This document shows positions 25,311 to 38,356 of a stretch of 64,000 nucleotides of DNA, piece by piece. The number at the start of each line of letters is the position of its first letter. Position 1 is the first letter of the stretch. The DNA lies in contig NC_082700.1 in assembly GCF_949987515.2 (NCBI RefSeq), forward strand, positions 38,279,380-38,343,379. Reading direction: 5' to 3'. The stretch comes from Delphinus delphis. Its lineage: Eukaryota; Chordata; Mammalia; Artiodactyla; Delphinidae. A program made the translations under genes and the position numbers. A model generated the notes under the pieces. The model was not told where the DNA came from. It saw only the letters and a program-made list of their open reading frames with translations, and did not search any database.

Positions 25311-28300
25311 TGCCTGTAAGCAACGTATGTGAATGGAATACTACCAAATATTCAATGATTCTAATTAGCTGTATTAGTGTATGGGATTTTGTGAATGCCA
25401 GTGTAATGTGTGGTTCCATAACAGAATTCAAAATTATACTGAATATTTTATTCAAAATAAATAAGTAGTTTTAAGAACAAACTACCCACTAGACACTGTG
25501 CATGTCACTAGGACATCAAAGGGAAAATAGAAACAAAAAAACACATAATTACTATACAGATAAACGGATGTTAAAAATTTTTCTTTGCTATGGATGCAAA
25601 AGGAAAAGTATAAGGAGGGTCTAAGCCAATGAGCTTTGAATGAGTTGGCTTTAAGATGTGAGAAGGAATCTTGGAACATTAGCAAATATTGAAAATTACA
25701 GAATGAAACATAGAAGAACAATTAGTTCTCTTAGGAGGCAGTAAATTTAGATGTCATCACTTATAGGTGTACAGGGGATAATGAAAGGTATGGAATAACA
25801 TGAAGATTCTCTGAGAAATAAGAAATGGTGAGAAGCTACCCAAGAGTGTAGACTTGAGAAATGTCAATATATAGGACAGCTTTCCAATGAGAAAGGAACA
25901 GTCAAGGATAATGAAATTAAGAGAGTTATTGAGGAACAGAGAGATTAGCATTGTGGGAAAAAAGGGAAAGAAACCAGAGTGATGACTTTCCAACAGTAAT
26001 TATAGTCAATTGTTAAGGAAGCTGTGACATCATTGAGAAGTGAGGAAATTGAAAACAATTGAAAAGAATACTCTTTTCAAAATGCACTATGAGAGCAATA
26101 GGTGGAAAACAGAGGGTTGAAAATATGAGTAAGTGTTACAATAATTATAGGTGAATTTATTTTACCATGACCAAAAAAAACTTATAAATCTTTATAAGAG
26201 AATTGACAAAAGTTAAATCATTATTTAGATTTAAATGCATTGGGCACGTTGGGAGCATTTAGTGGTTTTATCCTGATAATATAAAAATATCTGGGTATCC
26301 ATTTGATACTTGGGCACATATTCTACTCCTCTGCTTATTTTTTTCTCAATAGAGAAACATTGGTTAAAATTATTACTACTAAAAAAAATATTACTATAAC
26401 GATTATAAAAACTGTTCAAATGGTAAATTAAGACACATTTTTTTTTTCTTTTTGTCTTAATAAAACTGAATTTGAAAGTCTGTTTCTCTTTACTTGTCTT
26501 ACCCTTTGCTATAAAAGAAAAGTTAATAAAGTGGTATAAAAGGCAGTTTAAGAAGACAGTCTTAATATAATGTATACAGTTATAAAAGTCGATGATGAAG
26601 ACATTTTGGTTATAAAAAACAGAAACTCACTTACACCAGCTAGATTAAAATAGAAATCTCCTGACATCCAAGGGGTGAAAATGAAGAACACCTGAGTCGT
26701 TATCAAAAGTGGAACAGAAAATTATAAATGAGGCAGTTTCTCTGTGCGCCTGTGTGTCCTGCACTCTCTGTCAGTGTCTCTGTCTATCTCTGTCTCTCTG
26801 TTTTCTTTCCACTTGGTATCCATGTATTTCTGGAAACATCTGTTGACTTTCTCTATACTGTTTTGTCACAACTTGTACGTGGGTGCTGCAGGGTCTTTGT
26901 ATACTCCAATCCTTCAATTTCAACTTCAATCACCAACTGAGACTTTCTGTTCTCCCTCTTAAATTTCCAGGAGAGCACTGGGGAGGAAGAACCCATTTTT
27001 TAACATAGCCATGTACAACAATTTTCACACAAGACACTAATCATCTTGGATTTTGCTTATTTGGTTGTCTAAGGTACACCACTTTCCTAATGTGCCTGGT
27101 CTGGAAGGGACAAGGAATGAGAGAGAGGTGATTGTGTCCTGTAGTTGGAATGTATCTTCAGCGGATTGGGTAAAGCAGAAGGAGATATCTTAAGTAGTTT
27201 GTCACATATATAAGACTAAAGTGAAAACATGACATTTTAAATAGGTAGAGTTGTTCATATAGAGGGAATCAGTACCCAGGAGGCATTTTAGTAATGGATT
27301 ATTTATGTATTTTTACCTTGTAATGAAATTAAAAGGGATCTCCTGGTCAATTCTATCTTACATACTTTCTGTTTGTATTGGATTCTCATACCAAGTATTT
27401 GTCACTTCTTTTCCATAAACTTATTTTATACTGAATCACAATGAATAACTATCATAAAAACAAATAACATGTCAACACATTTATTCGACCAGAGCCCTCT
27501 TGAGATAATGCTTTAATTTTCATCAAGACTGTAGTGATTAATGTTTCTGATTATGATTATCACATAACACATTAGTGATTATATTTCAAAAAGGATTTAA
27601 AATATAAAATGTTTCAAGAATCTGGTGAGTCATTTGACTCAGTCTGTTGAAAGATGGGGAAAACTGAAAGGACAATTTTGATCCCTAATATCAGGAACTA
27701 ATGAAATATATGTAAGGCAAGTGTAGTCGACTTTCACATGCAACACATTCCCAAAGGCCTAGTTTCATGGCAGTTCATTTTGAAGTGCATTCTTGTTTAT
27801 TCATGAAGAATAAATTGAGCAAACGTTGTTTCCTTGTCTAACGTGACATTAACATAAACCATCAAATGAGTGGATCAAGGTTTCAGCAAGTGAAGGATAT
27901 GTTTTATTAGTTGTTGCTCAATATATGAAGCAGGCAATTGAAGTAAAAGAAAGTAGGTAGTGACTTTATTTTTCATTTGTAAAAAGTTTCAGTTTAATGA
28001 GAAGCAGAAAATAAGGTTTTGTTATCTTTCATGTGTACTTTCGATAGCTTGTTTAAAAGTTTGTAAATATTTGCTGAATGTGCCCTTTATTAGGTATATG
28101 TGTGTGCATGGGTTTTCCTTTCTCAGACAAACATCCCTTCTGTGTTCAGCTTTTTATTTTAATAAGACTGTGGACAAATTTCTATCCTCCTCCATGCTTT
28201 AGAGGGCTCACTAGGGAATCAGATTGGAAAGAATGTTTTGTACTTCGAGATGATACGTACAATATCAGTTAGCTTAAAAGCACAAGAACGAGTTGGTAAA

Positions 28301-30025
28301 GTTCATTCAAGCCTTGCTCACAATCAACCATTAACACAAAAGGGTCTAAGCTGTGTGGATAAATTACATATACAGCTTCAATATTTAGACCTACACTTTT
28401 GACCGTATTCAAACACATATTTATCATAGTATTTGGTTTTAAACTCATCAGACTCTTTTTTTAAGCCCATGTTTCAGAATATCTGATTGGTCTTTTCAAC
28501 CTCCCAGATTATGAGCATGGCACATTTCCAGAGAAAGGTGTATTTTATCAATATATTTGGATATTTTAGTTAAGCAGATGGTTTCTTAAGATTTGGTTAT
28601 AAGTTCCTTCCAGGGAAAAACATCTTTTTTTTTTTTTTTTTTTTTCCTGTTCAATTGAATAGCCACCTGGATTGAATGAACTATAGGCTCTAAATCCAGT
28701 CTATTGACAGGTCTTTGTTATTAGCCTCTTGCCTGGCAGTGATCTGGGCAACTTGTAAGAATTTTAATGTGCTGAGTTCAAAGGTCCTTTTAAAGTCTGT
28801 AAACCTATAATTTAATATATGGGATTGAAAATATGGCTGAATTTTTTGTTGCTTCAATTATATTAACAAGAATTAAGATAATTTCTATCCCAAGTCACAT
28901 AAATAAGATAAAATACATCATCCATTGGCCTCTAAATATTTGCTCCTGTCTCTATGCCTTGATTTCTTCATCAATAATAGAGGTTAAGAAAAGAATCTCT
29001 AATGTCTCTTTCAACTTTAATATGCAATGAATCTATCAGATGTTGAAGTCACCCAAAGGGAAGGGAATTGTTACAAATCCTGACTTGCAAGTACAATTTT
29101 CAAGCCCAGACTCCAAGCTCTTAAAAGAGTTTCAGTGCCACAGAGGGGAATGAAAAAGAGACCTAATAGAACTTAAAAAGAGGAAAGGCTAAAAGAAAGG
29201 CAAAGAGGGATTCAGAGCTGCTGAGCTCAGTGTCAGGAGTACGAATCATATTTACTCCAATTTCTTGTTTCTTTTGATGTTGAGGCTCAAAAGAAGGCAG
29301 CTACCTTATCTGGTTGCTTCCTTCTGCTTCTCTATACACACACATGCACATACACAGACACCCCCAGCTCCTACTCTTTAGAAGCTGGAGAAAAGTTATG
29401 TTTTGCTTTTTAAAGTGTTCCGTATTTGTTTGGATTATTGCAGAACATTGTGGATTGTCTGATTAATTTAAACATCTTTCCACAGTGAGGCATGAAAGCC
29501 AACCCAAATTAGTGTTGATGGTCTCATTCCGGGCTTATGTTAGGTCTCTTGGTAATCAAAATGGTAAGAAAAATATATCATGTAAATAGTCTAACAGAAT
29601 TTTTTTTTTCCATGAAGGGGAGTAAAAAAGTCTACTCATTCTTATCAGATCCTTATCATCTCAGGTTGAATAAAAAGAAATATTTTGTAAAAGGGCTTGA
29701 CATTGTAATAGAATGCTAATACAAGATCACAAAGAGCCATGTTTCAATGGTATTGAATTGTAAAAGGCAATAATTATATATTTTTTCTATTTTCCTAAAA
29801 TTATTTTCCTTAAATCATGTATTATCTTGATTTAGAAGTGGATTTGTGCTATCGGTATTACTATTATGAAGAGAAATGTTTTATAAAATGTTCTCTATAT
29901 ATTGTTCAATCACTTTAAATATTGCCCCTAACCTTTTCCACTTCATAAAATCTGTCACAAACTTAAACATTAAATCTTATTCACTGGAACTAAATATATT
30001 TATTTTAATATCAATATAGGACTAA
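25311..30025. other. AT-rich intergenic DNA, no gene seen
   Basis: 4.7 kb without a recognised gene or young element. Contents worth noting: a T-run at 28624-28646, a CT-rich patch at ~26755-26805, and a CA-rich patch at ~29332-29365. Open frames stay at or under 80 codons. Confidence 0.6.
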
Positions 30026-30033
30026 AATACTTT

Positions 30034-30247
30034 TTTTTGTTGTTGTTTGTTTTTGGTGGTACGCGGGCCTTTCACTGCTGTGGCCTCTCCCACTGCGGAG
30101 CACAGGCTCCGGACGCGTAGGCTCAGCGGCCATGGCTCACGGGCCCAGCCGCTCTGCGGCATGTGGGATCTTCCCGGACTGGGGCACGAACCCGTGTCTC
30201 CTGCATCGGCAGGCGGACTCTCAACCACTGCGCCACCAGGGAAGCCC
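30034..30247 (-). mobile_element. CHR-type SINE, short form, copy 3 (minus)
   Basis: Reverse-complement SINE with a tail of the TTTGTTGTTG type, so the A-tail contains CAA units. The body ends in GGGAAGCCC at 30247. AATACTTT flanks it at 30026-30033 and 30248-30255 (8 bp, with further loose match). Same internal deletion as the other short copies. Confidence 0.93.
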
Positions 30248-30305
30248 AATACTTTGTTCTTTGACAAAGAGCTATCATTCTGTATTCTTCTGAAGAACAC
30301 TATAG

Positions 30306-30307
30306 AG

Positions 30308-30338
<31 letters not shown>
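30306..30338. repeat. A-run joined to (CA)n
   Basis: A run of about 17 A followed by about eight CA units. A simple repeat of no evident function. Confidence 0.85.
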
Positions 30339-30484
30339 TGTAAAAATGCAACTATTTAATCATATTCTCTTCAGATTTTATTCTTTTTGTTCCCTTTCTT
30401 TTGAGATATTTACCTATGTTTCCGAATACATTTTGGAGATATGGAGAGTTAATAACATGAACTTTTTTTTTATATAATTGGCAT

Positions 30485-30615
30485 GTTTAATATACTGCCA
30501 ATTTTTTGAGGACAAGGATTATTTCTTATTTGTATTCTTTTAACCAAGTCATTAAAAAGTATATGGCACAGAGGGAATTGTTAAGAAATATTTGTTGAGG
30601 TGAATAAATGCTTTT
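30485..30615 (+). repeat. L2 LINE 3' end fragment
   Basis: The order TTTTTGAGGACAAGGATTAT, GTATTCTTTTAACCAAG, TATGGCACAGAG, AAATATTTGTTGAGGTGAATAAATG matches the well-known L2 3' end pattern, with usual old-repeat divergence. Confidence 0.6.
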
Positions 30616-31639
30616 ATTTGGGAGAATCTTCACAAAAGATACAGCATTTAATGTCCTCCTTGAAGAGAAAATCAAATTCTCTTCCTCAGAAAAGAAATGC
30701 TTCCCAGTTATGCTTTACACTTATTAATATATAGTTTCAAAAATTTGTTTTTGGAACAAGTTCCTATAATTTATTTCTGGTTCATTTCCATACCTCTCAT
30801 CACCAGGGGAACAACCTCATAAGACTAAATCAGAGAAGTGTTAGTGTTTTAGAGAATCATGTATGTGTTAAAGTTCTATGACCTCAAGATTAAACGATAA
30901 ACAGTACGATGGTTTTGCTGAAGTTAAATTAGTTGGGAGCTTAGAGACAAAGAAAGTAACTCAAAAGATGAACTCTATAAGTAGATGTGATTCATCTACA
31001 GATATTTCTTTGTTTGTTAAAGTACATTCCTTTGGGGATTCTTGCCCCAAAGTTTTAAGAAAAAAACATTTTTAAGACCTTGAAAGTGAGCATGTTTCTC
31101 ATGTGACTTGGTTTTGTTCCTTAAAATGCATAGAACTTCAAGAAATTCAATTTAAAAAAATAGATTTAAAAAACACTCTATCCTTTTAAACATTCACAAC
31201 TAGACAGATTCCAGACTTGCTGAAGAGTTTCCATCCAACATCACTATGATTAGTTTCTTTATTTTGGCCTTAAATACTCTAAACTATCTCAAAAAGCACT
31301 GGATGCACCAGTTCTTTTTCTGAAAAGAAAGTCAATAAACATCAGACCTTTGATAGTGTTTGTTTGTTTTCTTTTTCCTTATATATATATAAAAAAAGAC
31401 ATTCATGGAACATGAGAATTAAAAATTTTACTTTGGTTTTAATAAAAGTCACATGCCTTTTCAAAGTTATCAGCAAGATAAGAGCAAATGATTACAACAG
31501 AATCAGTGGTAAAGTCTCAGCTTTCCTGCAGTCCCTTTATCAACTAAATTATTTACACCATTTTATGAAGATCTAATAGAGACTGATATTTGGAAAAACA
31601 AACCCTAAGTTAAATTTTGGGGTAACAGATCTGATAATA

Positions 31640-31800
31640 TCTCACATACATACTGCATTTTTGACTTGGAGAGGTGGAGGAGATTTTCTATCCTAAACTT
31701 CCCATTTTACAAAGACACTGAGGCTGTGAAATGACATGGTGAGATGGTGGCATGCTGAAGGTCAAGTCCAATTGCCCCAGTGCCAGTTGGCACTTTCCAG
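31640..31800 (-). repeat. Probable MIR fragment, minus strand
   Basis: CTTCCCATTTTACAAAGACACTGAGGCTG, followed by a stretch resembling the position of the AAGGTCA motif, gives an inverted MIR-like order. Strongly diverged, so the family call is tentative. Confidence 0.45.
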
Positions 31801-32841
31801 TGTATTCTGGAATATCCTTTTTACTCTAAATCATTACTCTAAAAGTTATGAATTTCCATTCAAATTTAGCTAATGTACAATTTGCATAAATGAATTTAAA
31901 ATCAAAAATTGAAACACTCAACTTACAAAAACACATCTTAAAATTATGTATTCAAGGGATAGTGTTTGTTTGTTTACTATTAGTGTACATACTACAAAAG
32001 AAAAAGAAAACATGTCTCTCTTTTTCTCTCTGTGTATGCTTTTAAAAATATAGGCTGCAGCTTCAGGGTCTGTTTTAGACAACTTTCTGTTAAGAGAAGT
32101 CTAATAAACCACTGAACTTATATAAGAATTTGCCTTGAAAGACAATATTCAAATAACTGGCACAGCCTTGAACTTTGAATTCACTTTAGAGCACTCTAGA
32201 TTTGAATATCTGAATTTATTACCTGATTTCTTTGACTGAAGGTTGGCTTGCAGACTGTTGTGAAAGACTGGCATGCAGATAGTCTAGGTTACTATTATGT
32301 TAAAGGCTTATTTTGGGAGAGCATTTTTTTTCATAATACAAGGACATATTTCTACTATTGGAAATTATATTCAGTTTAGATTTTTTAAAAAATTCTCATG
32401 AAAATTTCAACATATAGTTATAATTCTAGGTAAGATTATTTTTCAGAAATATTTCAGTCTAAACTCTAGTATGTATTAATGTTAGATATTGTATATACTA
32501 ACTTAGAATAGTATAATATGTGGTTTGTTTACAGCACATTTAAAATTGTATAAATAAATATTTATGTACTATATAGTTTATACCATGCAGGGTGAAATTT
32601 TTTAGAAAAAAATATAGTACTTGATGTAATATTGATAAAAGCAATTCTGTGTAGAAAAGAAATATTCCTTCTATACAAATATATGCAATCATCTACAAAA
32701 AAATATGAGTCACCTACATGAAACATGGATTCACAAGCATGTTGTATGTGTGTTTGCATGTGTGTACACACACATTAAGTTCAATTCACACATGGCTGCC
32801 TCTCTACAGAAGAAGAATATTTACTGGGTGGAAAGCCCATC
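31801..32841. other. AT-rich intergenic DNA, no gene seen
   Basis: Nothing recognised. A 14-bp perfect palindrome of alternating TG/CA (TGTGTGTACACACA) lies at 32759-32772, within a small TG-rich patch. Confidence 0.55.
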
Positions 32842-32845
32842 ACTG

Positions 32846-33327
32846 TGTAACCAAGCAGGACCCTATGGAGACTTCCTGGGACAAGCCCTCCTCCATATCC
32901 TCTGCGTTAGCTCCTCTCTGAAGTACCTAGATAACAGTATTTGATGCACATTTCCTAAGTTGTTTTACAGATGTGAAAGCCCCCCACCAAATGGAAGATA
33001 TTAACTAATTGATGACCATGAGCACATAGCCCCAAGACTCCTGGAGCTTAAGGACTTATAATGTTAACTCCTGTGACACCGCTCTGTTACCTCATCATCA
33101 GCCAATCAGAGAATTGTGGATGAGCTGATCATATACCCTGCAACACCCCTCCCTCATCTGGCTTTTAAAAATGTTTTGCAAAACCCTTCGGGGAACTCAG
33201 AATTTTTTAGAGCATGAGACACCTGTCTCCTTACTTGCTGCTGCAATAAAACTTCCTCTGCTCCAAACTCAGATGTTTTTGTTTGTTTGACCTCACTGTG
33301 TGTTGGGCACACGAACTTGCGCTAACA
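32846..33327 (+). mobile_element. Solo LTR, ERV1 (gammaretrovirus-like) type
   Basis: A 482-bp unit that starts TGT and ends ACA and is flanked by ACTG on both sides (32842-32845 and 33328-33331). A 4-bp duplication is the size made by ERV1-class integration. Inside, in the order of an LTR, are a CCAAT box (GCCAATCAGA, 33101-33110), an AT-rich TATA-like site (GCTTTTAAAA, 33161-33170) and a polyadenylation signal AATAAA at 33245-33250, followed by a GT-rich stretch (~33273-33305). No retroviral coding sequence lies on either side, so it is a solo LTR left by recombination between two LTRs. I cannot name the exact family. Confidence 0.8.
33101..33250 (+). promoter_or_regulatory. LTR promoter and polyadenylation signals
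   Basis: Within the solo LTR, CCAAT (33103-33107), a TATA-like element (33163-33170) and AATAAA (33245-33250) have spacing usual for U3 and R. Whether this promoter is used in any tissue cannot be told from sequence. Confidence 0.55.
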
Positions 33328-33331
33328 ACTG

Positions 33332-36280
33332 TATCCCTGGATTCACTTACATCCTAGATTCATATAACTTTTTTGTGTGTTTTAATGTCAGTAAGTGGGA
33401 CATGTTATAAACTAATACTGTTGTTTTCTAATAAGTTAGTTTTATTTCTGTGTATTTGGTACTCTTTCAGAATTTCCTGAAAATGTTAACCAACTGAAAA
33501 AATACATTGACTTTAGTAAACATTAATTACCTAGAGTGAAAATGAAACTCATCATTTTCCTCCCTTGAAGTCTTTCAATTCCGGCTGGAAATATAACAGA
33601 AAGACCCCCATCGAATTCGCAGTGGACATTTCTAAAAAAGACCTCTCCCATTGTGTTTGGAATATTCAAACTATTTCTACTCACCCTATTTTTTGCTTGT
33701 GATGAGAAAAATTTAGTTTTATTTCTCTTCAAGGTATAAATAAAACTAAATGATAAATACATGAAAAAATTCTCAGGGATTTTAAAACAAAAATAATAAA
33801 ATAAACTTAAATGAACTACAAAACAATTGTCTTGAATATAAAATACAGCATGATTAATCTTGATTAACCCTGGTACTGAAAATGCCTGCTATTGTAGTCC
33901 TTGGAATATGTTTGGACAGAAGTTAGCCTCCCTTCCTAAGTGTCTGGAGATGTAAAGGCTTGCATTGCTTGCATCCATTCATTTAAAATGCAGAATTAAT
34001 ATGCAGTGTGCAATGCTGACTGGCATTAATGAGGCATAGCCCAAGCAACATAACATGCAATCCTTTTGTAATTTAAAATCTTTCAATGTCTTATTGCTCT
34101 TGTGAAATGGCTTTATAGTAAGGTTATAATACAAGGAAGAAACCAATGGAGAATTGTAAAGTATAGAACATTAGTGTTTGAAGTGTACTTTCTGAGGGTT
34201 TTTATTTCTATGCATGCCCATAGCAACTGGATCAAAGGAGGTTCATAAAGCTCTATATAACATCCATGAACCACTTAAAGAAAATGTTGTAATGTGCAGA
34301 GAGCAGCTACAATTTGTGATTCTCATAAAGGTGGTTTTGCATTGTTCCTTGGTGAGTAATGACCTACGATTGTATCCAGTTTGTCTATAGTAAATTAGAG
34401 AGCATAGTAGTAATTGCTTAGAAAGAAATTCATAACTGGATGTGGCAAAATATATGGGTTTGTTCATGTATTTATGTATTTAGCAAAATTGAGTTCACAC
34501 TCATGTACCCAGCACCCTGGCACACTCAATGTTCAGTTCACAGAGGTTTGCTCTGCTGTTACACATTTAGAAGGAAGCTGCTGAGTAACTTTGACATAAG
34601 TTGTTATTGTTTAATTCCTAATTGAATTACCAAAATTTCTATAGGACTATAAAATTATTTTCCCTTTATTCCCACTCTCATTAAATATCGTATTGAGAAA
34701 AGAAGACAAAATTCAGCTTAATGTAGCCCCTTCACAAACTTTATGATTTTGGGGGGAATATATCTTTCTCTCTATCTCAGGTTCTGCATTTGTGAATTGT
34801 CCATTAAGAAAAACCTTGAAAGTCATTGCATAGAAGGAAAATCAAGCATTCTCAGGAAATGAACAATATACAGAGTTGCTAAATCTTTATAATAACCAAT
34901 GATATTTATAGCAACAGATTGCTCTCAAATACCACTTAGGCAATAACACACTAAGAGAAAGCTATTTCTTGGTTACAGTACTTGGCACCTATACTTTTTA
35001 TTAAGTTGTTACAATTGTTTCAAAAATGTCAGCCAGCTTATGATAGAGACCATTAAATTTTGGAATAGCATAAGAAGAATCCCTAAACAAAGGGGAAAAA
35101 ATGTTTCATCTGATAATTCAACTTGAATCATTTACTGAATTTCATCAGATGTTAATTCCACATTCATAGATTTTTTTCCTCTTTTTGCTTATATTTGTTA
35201 AAATTTTATTTTGTTACAAAGTATTCTTATATCTTAGCAGTTTTGGAATAAGTGGATTCAACTTAGTATATTATAAAATAGTAGGTGGAGGTAAATATTA
35301 TACTAATGCTTTAAAAGTGACCTCCTTGCAATAACAATGTGCACGATAAGAAATACATCTTTTTGTCTGTTAATTTCACTTGATCACAGGGCACTATAAT
35401 TGAGGGAAGCCAACTAGCCTACTTAATGGCCTGTGCCAAAAGACTATATAAAATCAGCTTTTGTTTTTTCACAAATTCCACATGGAACAGTCAACTTCTT
35501 CCTGTTCATTGAGCAGAGGTGACTGCCTCCATCTAGCTAGTCTCTTTGCAAACCTGGACTAAAAATGGGAAAGCTTGTTAGGACAGAGGAGAAAGCAAGT
35601 ACTATTGTAGACGAAATGGGAGGAGGTACCTTTGGAACGTCAAGAAGGGAGAAGAAAGCTTACCTCAGGACTGAAAGAAGATACTGGATGGGGATTGTGA
35701 GAAGGGTGGAGGGGAATTTACACAAAGTGAGAAGGGCTATTGATCAGTTCAGGGAGTTTTGAAGTAGATCCCAGTCAACTTGCAAACCTGAGGGGTATGA
35801 TGCCCTGAAGAACCAAGAGGCTGGACCTGGCAAAGTCTCCTGTGTAGGGAAATGGTGCAGGGCCCAGAAGATGAACAGGAGCAAATCTGTTCATATATGC
35901 AGTAGATCAATTCAAATTTATCCACTTATGTAACATATTACTGTGAGAAAGATGCTTTCAGCTATGATTTACTAAAGGTCCAGTTGGAGCAACAAACCAT
36001 GATGACTAAATCCACTGCTTTGTTTTTTGTTTTTAATACAGATATTCTCAATCTATAAGACTAATGCACTTTATTCTTGTGTTAGCATTTACGATACAAA
36101 ATGTAGGTCTTGGGAATAATAATTTTGCAATTTTGCAATGAATTTGTCTGCTGGAGACGAAAACATAAAAGAAAAAGGAAAACAGCTACAAAGAAATTAT
36201 TACCAGGGAGTTAGAGGCCAAAATAATCTAGGTGAATACAAGTCTCTGTAAAAGTCTTGCATTTATTCTTTCATTTCACT
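33332..36280. other. AT-rich intergenic DNA, no gene seen
   Basis: No recognised gene. The only frame that looks like protein at first sight (35565-35762, 65 codons, rich in Arg, Glu and Lys) lies in purine-rich DNA and has no family likeness. Confidence 0.6.
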
Positions 36281-36289
36281 TAAAATTTT

Positions 36290-36430
36290 CACATAAAATA
36301 TTTATAAAATACCTGGTAATGCTGCAGGCATTGTACTATATACTGGAGATAAATTGTCAACAGGAGGATCATGTTCTCTTGTGAAGTGAAAGAAAGCAAA
36401 ACCTATTTAGAGGAAGTAGTGAAAGACCTT
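36290..36430 (+). repeat. Ancient interspersed repeat fragment (L2-like)
   Basis: TTTATAAAATACCTGGTAAT, GCAGGCATTGTACTATATACTGGAGATA and GGATCATGTTCTCTTGTGAAG follow the same old-repeat pattern as 9430-9610. The match is loose. Confidence 0.4.
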
Positions 36431-36549
36431 TAAGTCATAGTACCATAGAAAGAAAACCAGCATGTTTCTAAAAGAAACATTTTCTACTAAAAAGGGAAGG
36501 GTTTATCCTGAGCCATATCAAAAGGGATCTACCTCCCATGTGGCACCTT

Positions 36550-36650
36550 TATTTCTGAAGAGGCACCATTTCAAGATTTTATAGTTTATAAAGCTCTTTC
36601 ATAACCATTATCTACAACCTTGTTGAGGTGGATGATACAGATTTTTAACA
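36550..36650 (-). repeat. Possible MIR fragment, minus strand
   Basis: ATAGTTTATAAAGCTCTTTC followed by ATAACCATTATCT resembles the outer part of inverted MIR-type elements (TTTACAAAGCGCTTTC-like). Short and diverged. Confidence 0.4.
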
Positions 36651-37323
36651 AAGCCATGCTAATTATTTTTCTATGTGCTAATTCATTTTCAGTTATTTGA
36701 AAAGCTCAGAAAGAGTAAAGAGAAATAAGGAAAATACCTATGTCCCTGGCACCCAGAACAAATATATGTTAATACTTTCTGATATTTCTCTCTCCAATTT
36801 TTAAAGGAAAATACTTTTTTAAGAAAAGAAGAGAGACAAAACAATTTTTTTTTAATTTTTACAAAATAACCAAGCAGACACCTGTATACTACTGGTACAG
36901 TTGACATTCCTTTTGAGTACTTTTACAGTTCACAATTTTTTCTCATTCTACATAAGTAATCTCTATACTGATATGTATTCTATCCATCTGTATTTCTATG
37001 ATTTTAAAACTAAATACCATTTATATGGTATTTGTTTTTTAAATTTATTATACTGCATTTTCTTTATAAATCAAAACATATATTGCATAGGGTGAATATC
37101 TATCTGTTCACACTTCTTGATGAGCGTTTTAGCTTTGTTTTCCAATCATATTTAATGATGACAGGACAATAAACCAGTAGAGAAGGACTCATAGAAGACA
37201 TTAGAGAGAAGGAAGGAGATACAAGCTCAAGGCTTCCTGATTTGAGACACTAAGTTTCAGGACATTAAATGATTGGAACAGATTTTTGGAAATCGGAATG
37301 TACACTACGGATCTCTTAAAAAA

Positions 37324-37361
37324 ATATATACATATATATATATATATACATATATATATAT
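37324..37361. repeat. (TA)n-rich microsatellite with CA interruptions
   Basis: Near-continuous TA units with two ACA interruptions, just 5' of the long SINE copy. An AT-rich tract likely to be unstable in length. Confidence 0.9.
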
Positions 37362-37387
37362 TAAAGAAGATGTTGGTGGTAGGAGTT

Positions 37388-37672
37388 TATTAATTTATTT
37401 TATTTATTTTTGCTGTGTTGGGTCTTTGTTTCTGTGCGAGGGCTTTCTCTAGTTGTGGCAAGTGGGGGCCACTCTTCATCCCGGTGCGCGGGCCTCTCAC
37501 TATCGCGGCCTCTCTTGTTGCGGAGCACAGGCTCCAGACGCGCAGGCTCAGTAGTTGTGGCTCACGGACCTAGTTGCTCCGTGGCGTGTGGGATCCTCCC
37601 AGACCAGGGCTCAAACCCGTGTCCCCTGCATTAGCAGGCAGATTCTCAACCACTGCGCCACCAGGGAAGCCC
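37388..37672 (-). mobile_element. CHR-type SINE, long (undeleted) form (minus)
   Basis: The same tRNA-derived family as the six short copies, but it retains an extra ~69 bp at 37414-37482 between the tail-proximal region and the shared body. The tail is TTTATTTTATTTATTTT-like (left end ~37388). The body ends in GGGAAGCCC at 37672, with the box B region (GGTTTGAGCCC in sense) somewhat mutated. I could not find a convincing target-site duplication. It represents the older, parental form of the family, from which the short copies differ by deletion. Confidence 0.88.
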
Positions 37673-38142
37673 TTAAAATATAAATTTTATCAGCTTCCTG
37701 AAATATTCACAAAAATATATGGTTTGATGTAAGCATGTTTAGGAACATTCTAAGAGCCCTTCTCTTGTCAGCTTATAAATAGGAAATCATTCATGGATCT
37801 GTTTGAGAAAGTATTTTAGAATTGGGAAACAGTGGAGTATGCCATCAGAAAACATACTTCCTGAGAAAGTAATCAAGCTTCGTTTTCTCCAAGCTTTTCA
37901 GTTTTAACAATGACAATAGCAACACGAACAGTTAAATGATTCCAGAAATAAAACATGAGAGATAAAAAGACAACAAGGAGTTTGTGGTGTCCTGGAGGGC
38001 GAGTGAAATAAATGCATCTTGAAGGAAGGAATTTTCAGTAGTGTCAAGTGAGAGGAGGACTGAGAATTGCCCTTTGAGTTACTATCCTTGGAGATGGTGA
38101 AAGAACAGTTTCAATGGAAAGGGGTGGTAAAAAATGTGACAC

Positions 38143-38356
38143 GGGGCTTCCTTGGTGGCGCAGTTGTTGAGAGTCCGCCTGCCGATGCAGGGAACACGGG
38201 TTCGTGCCCAGGTCCGGGAAGATCCCACATGTCACTGAGTGGCTGGGCCCGTGAGCCGTGGTCGCTGAGCCTGCGCGTCTGGAGCCTGTCCTCCGCAACG
38301 GGAGAGGCCACAACAGTGAGAGGCCCGCGTACCGCAAAAAAAAAAAAAAAAAAAAA
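38143..38356 (+). mobile_element. CHR-type SINE, short form, copy 4
   Basis: Starts GGGGCTTCCTTGGTGGCGCAG, box A and box B present, ends GTACCGC plus a ~21-base A-run. GTGACAC flanks it at 38136-38142 and 38357-38363, extended on the left side by A-rich sequence. Internal deletion as in the other short copies. It lies about 470 bp from the 3' end of the L1 at 38830. Confidence 0.93.

Noticed and set aside
26728..26962. CT-rich stretch with overlapping 70-codon frames
   Set aside because: Low-complexity TCTGTCTC-type DNA gives open frames in two phases; no protein likeness.
35565..35762. 65-codon frame rich in Arg, Glu and Lys beginning with a plausible ATG
   Set aside because: No domain or known family, no splice or promoter context, purine-rich local DNA. 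It could only be kept with conservation or expression data.
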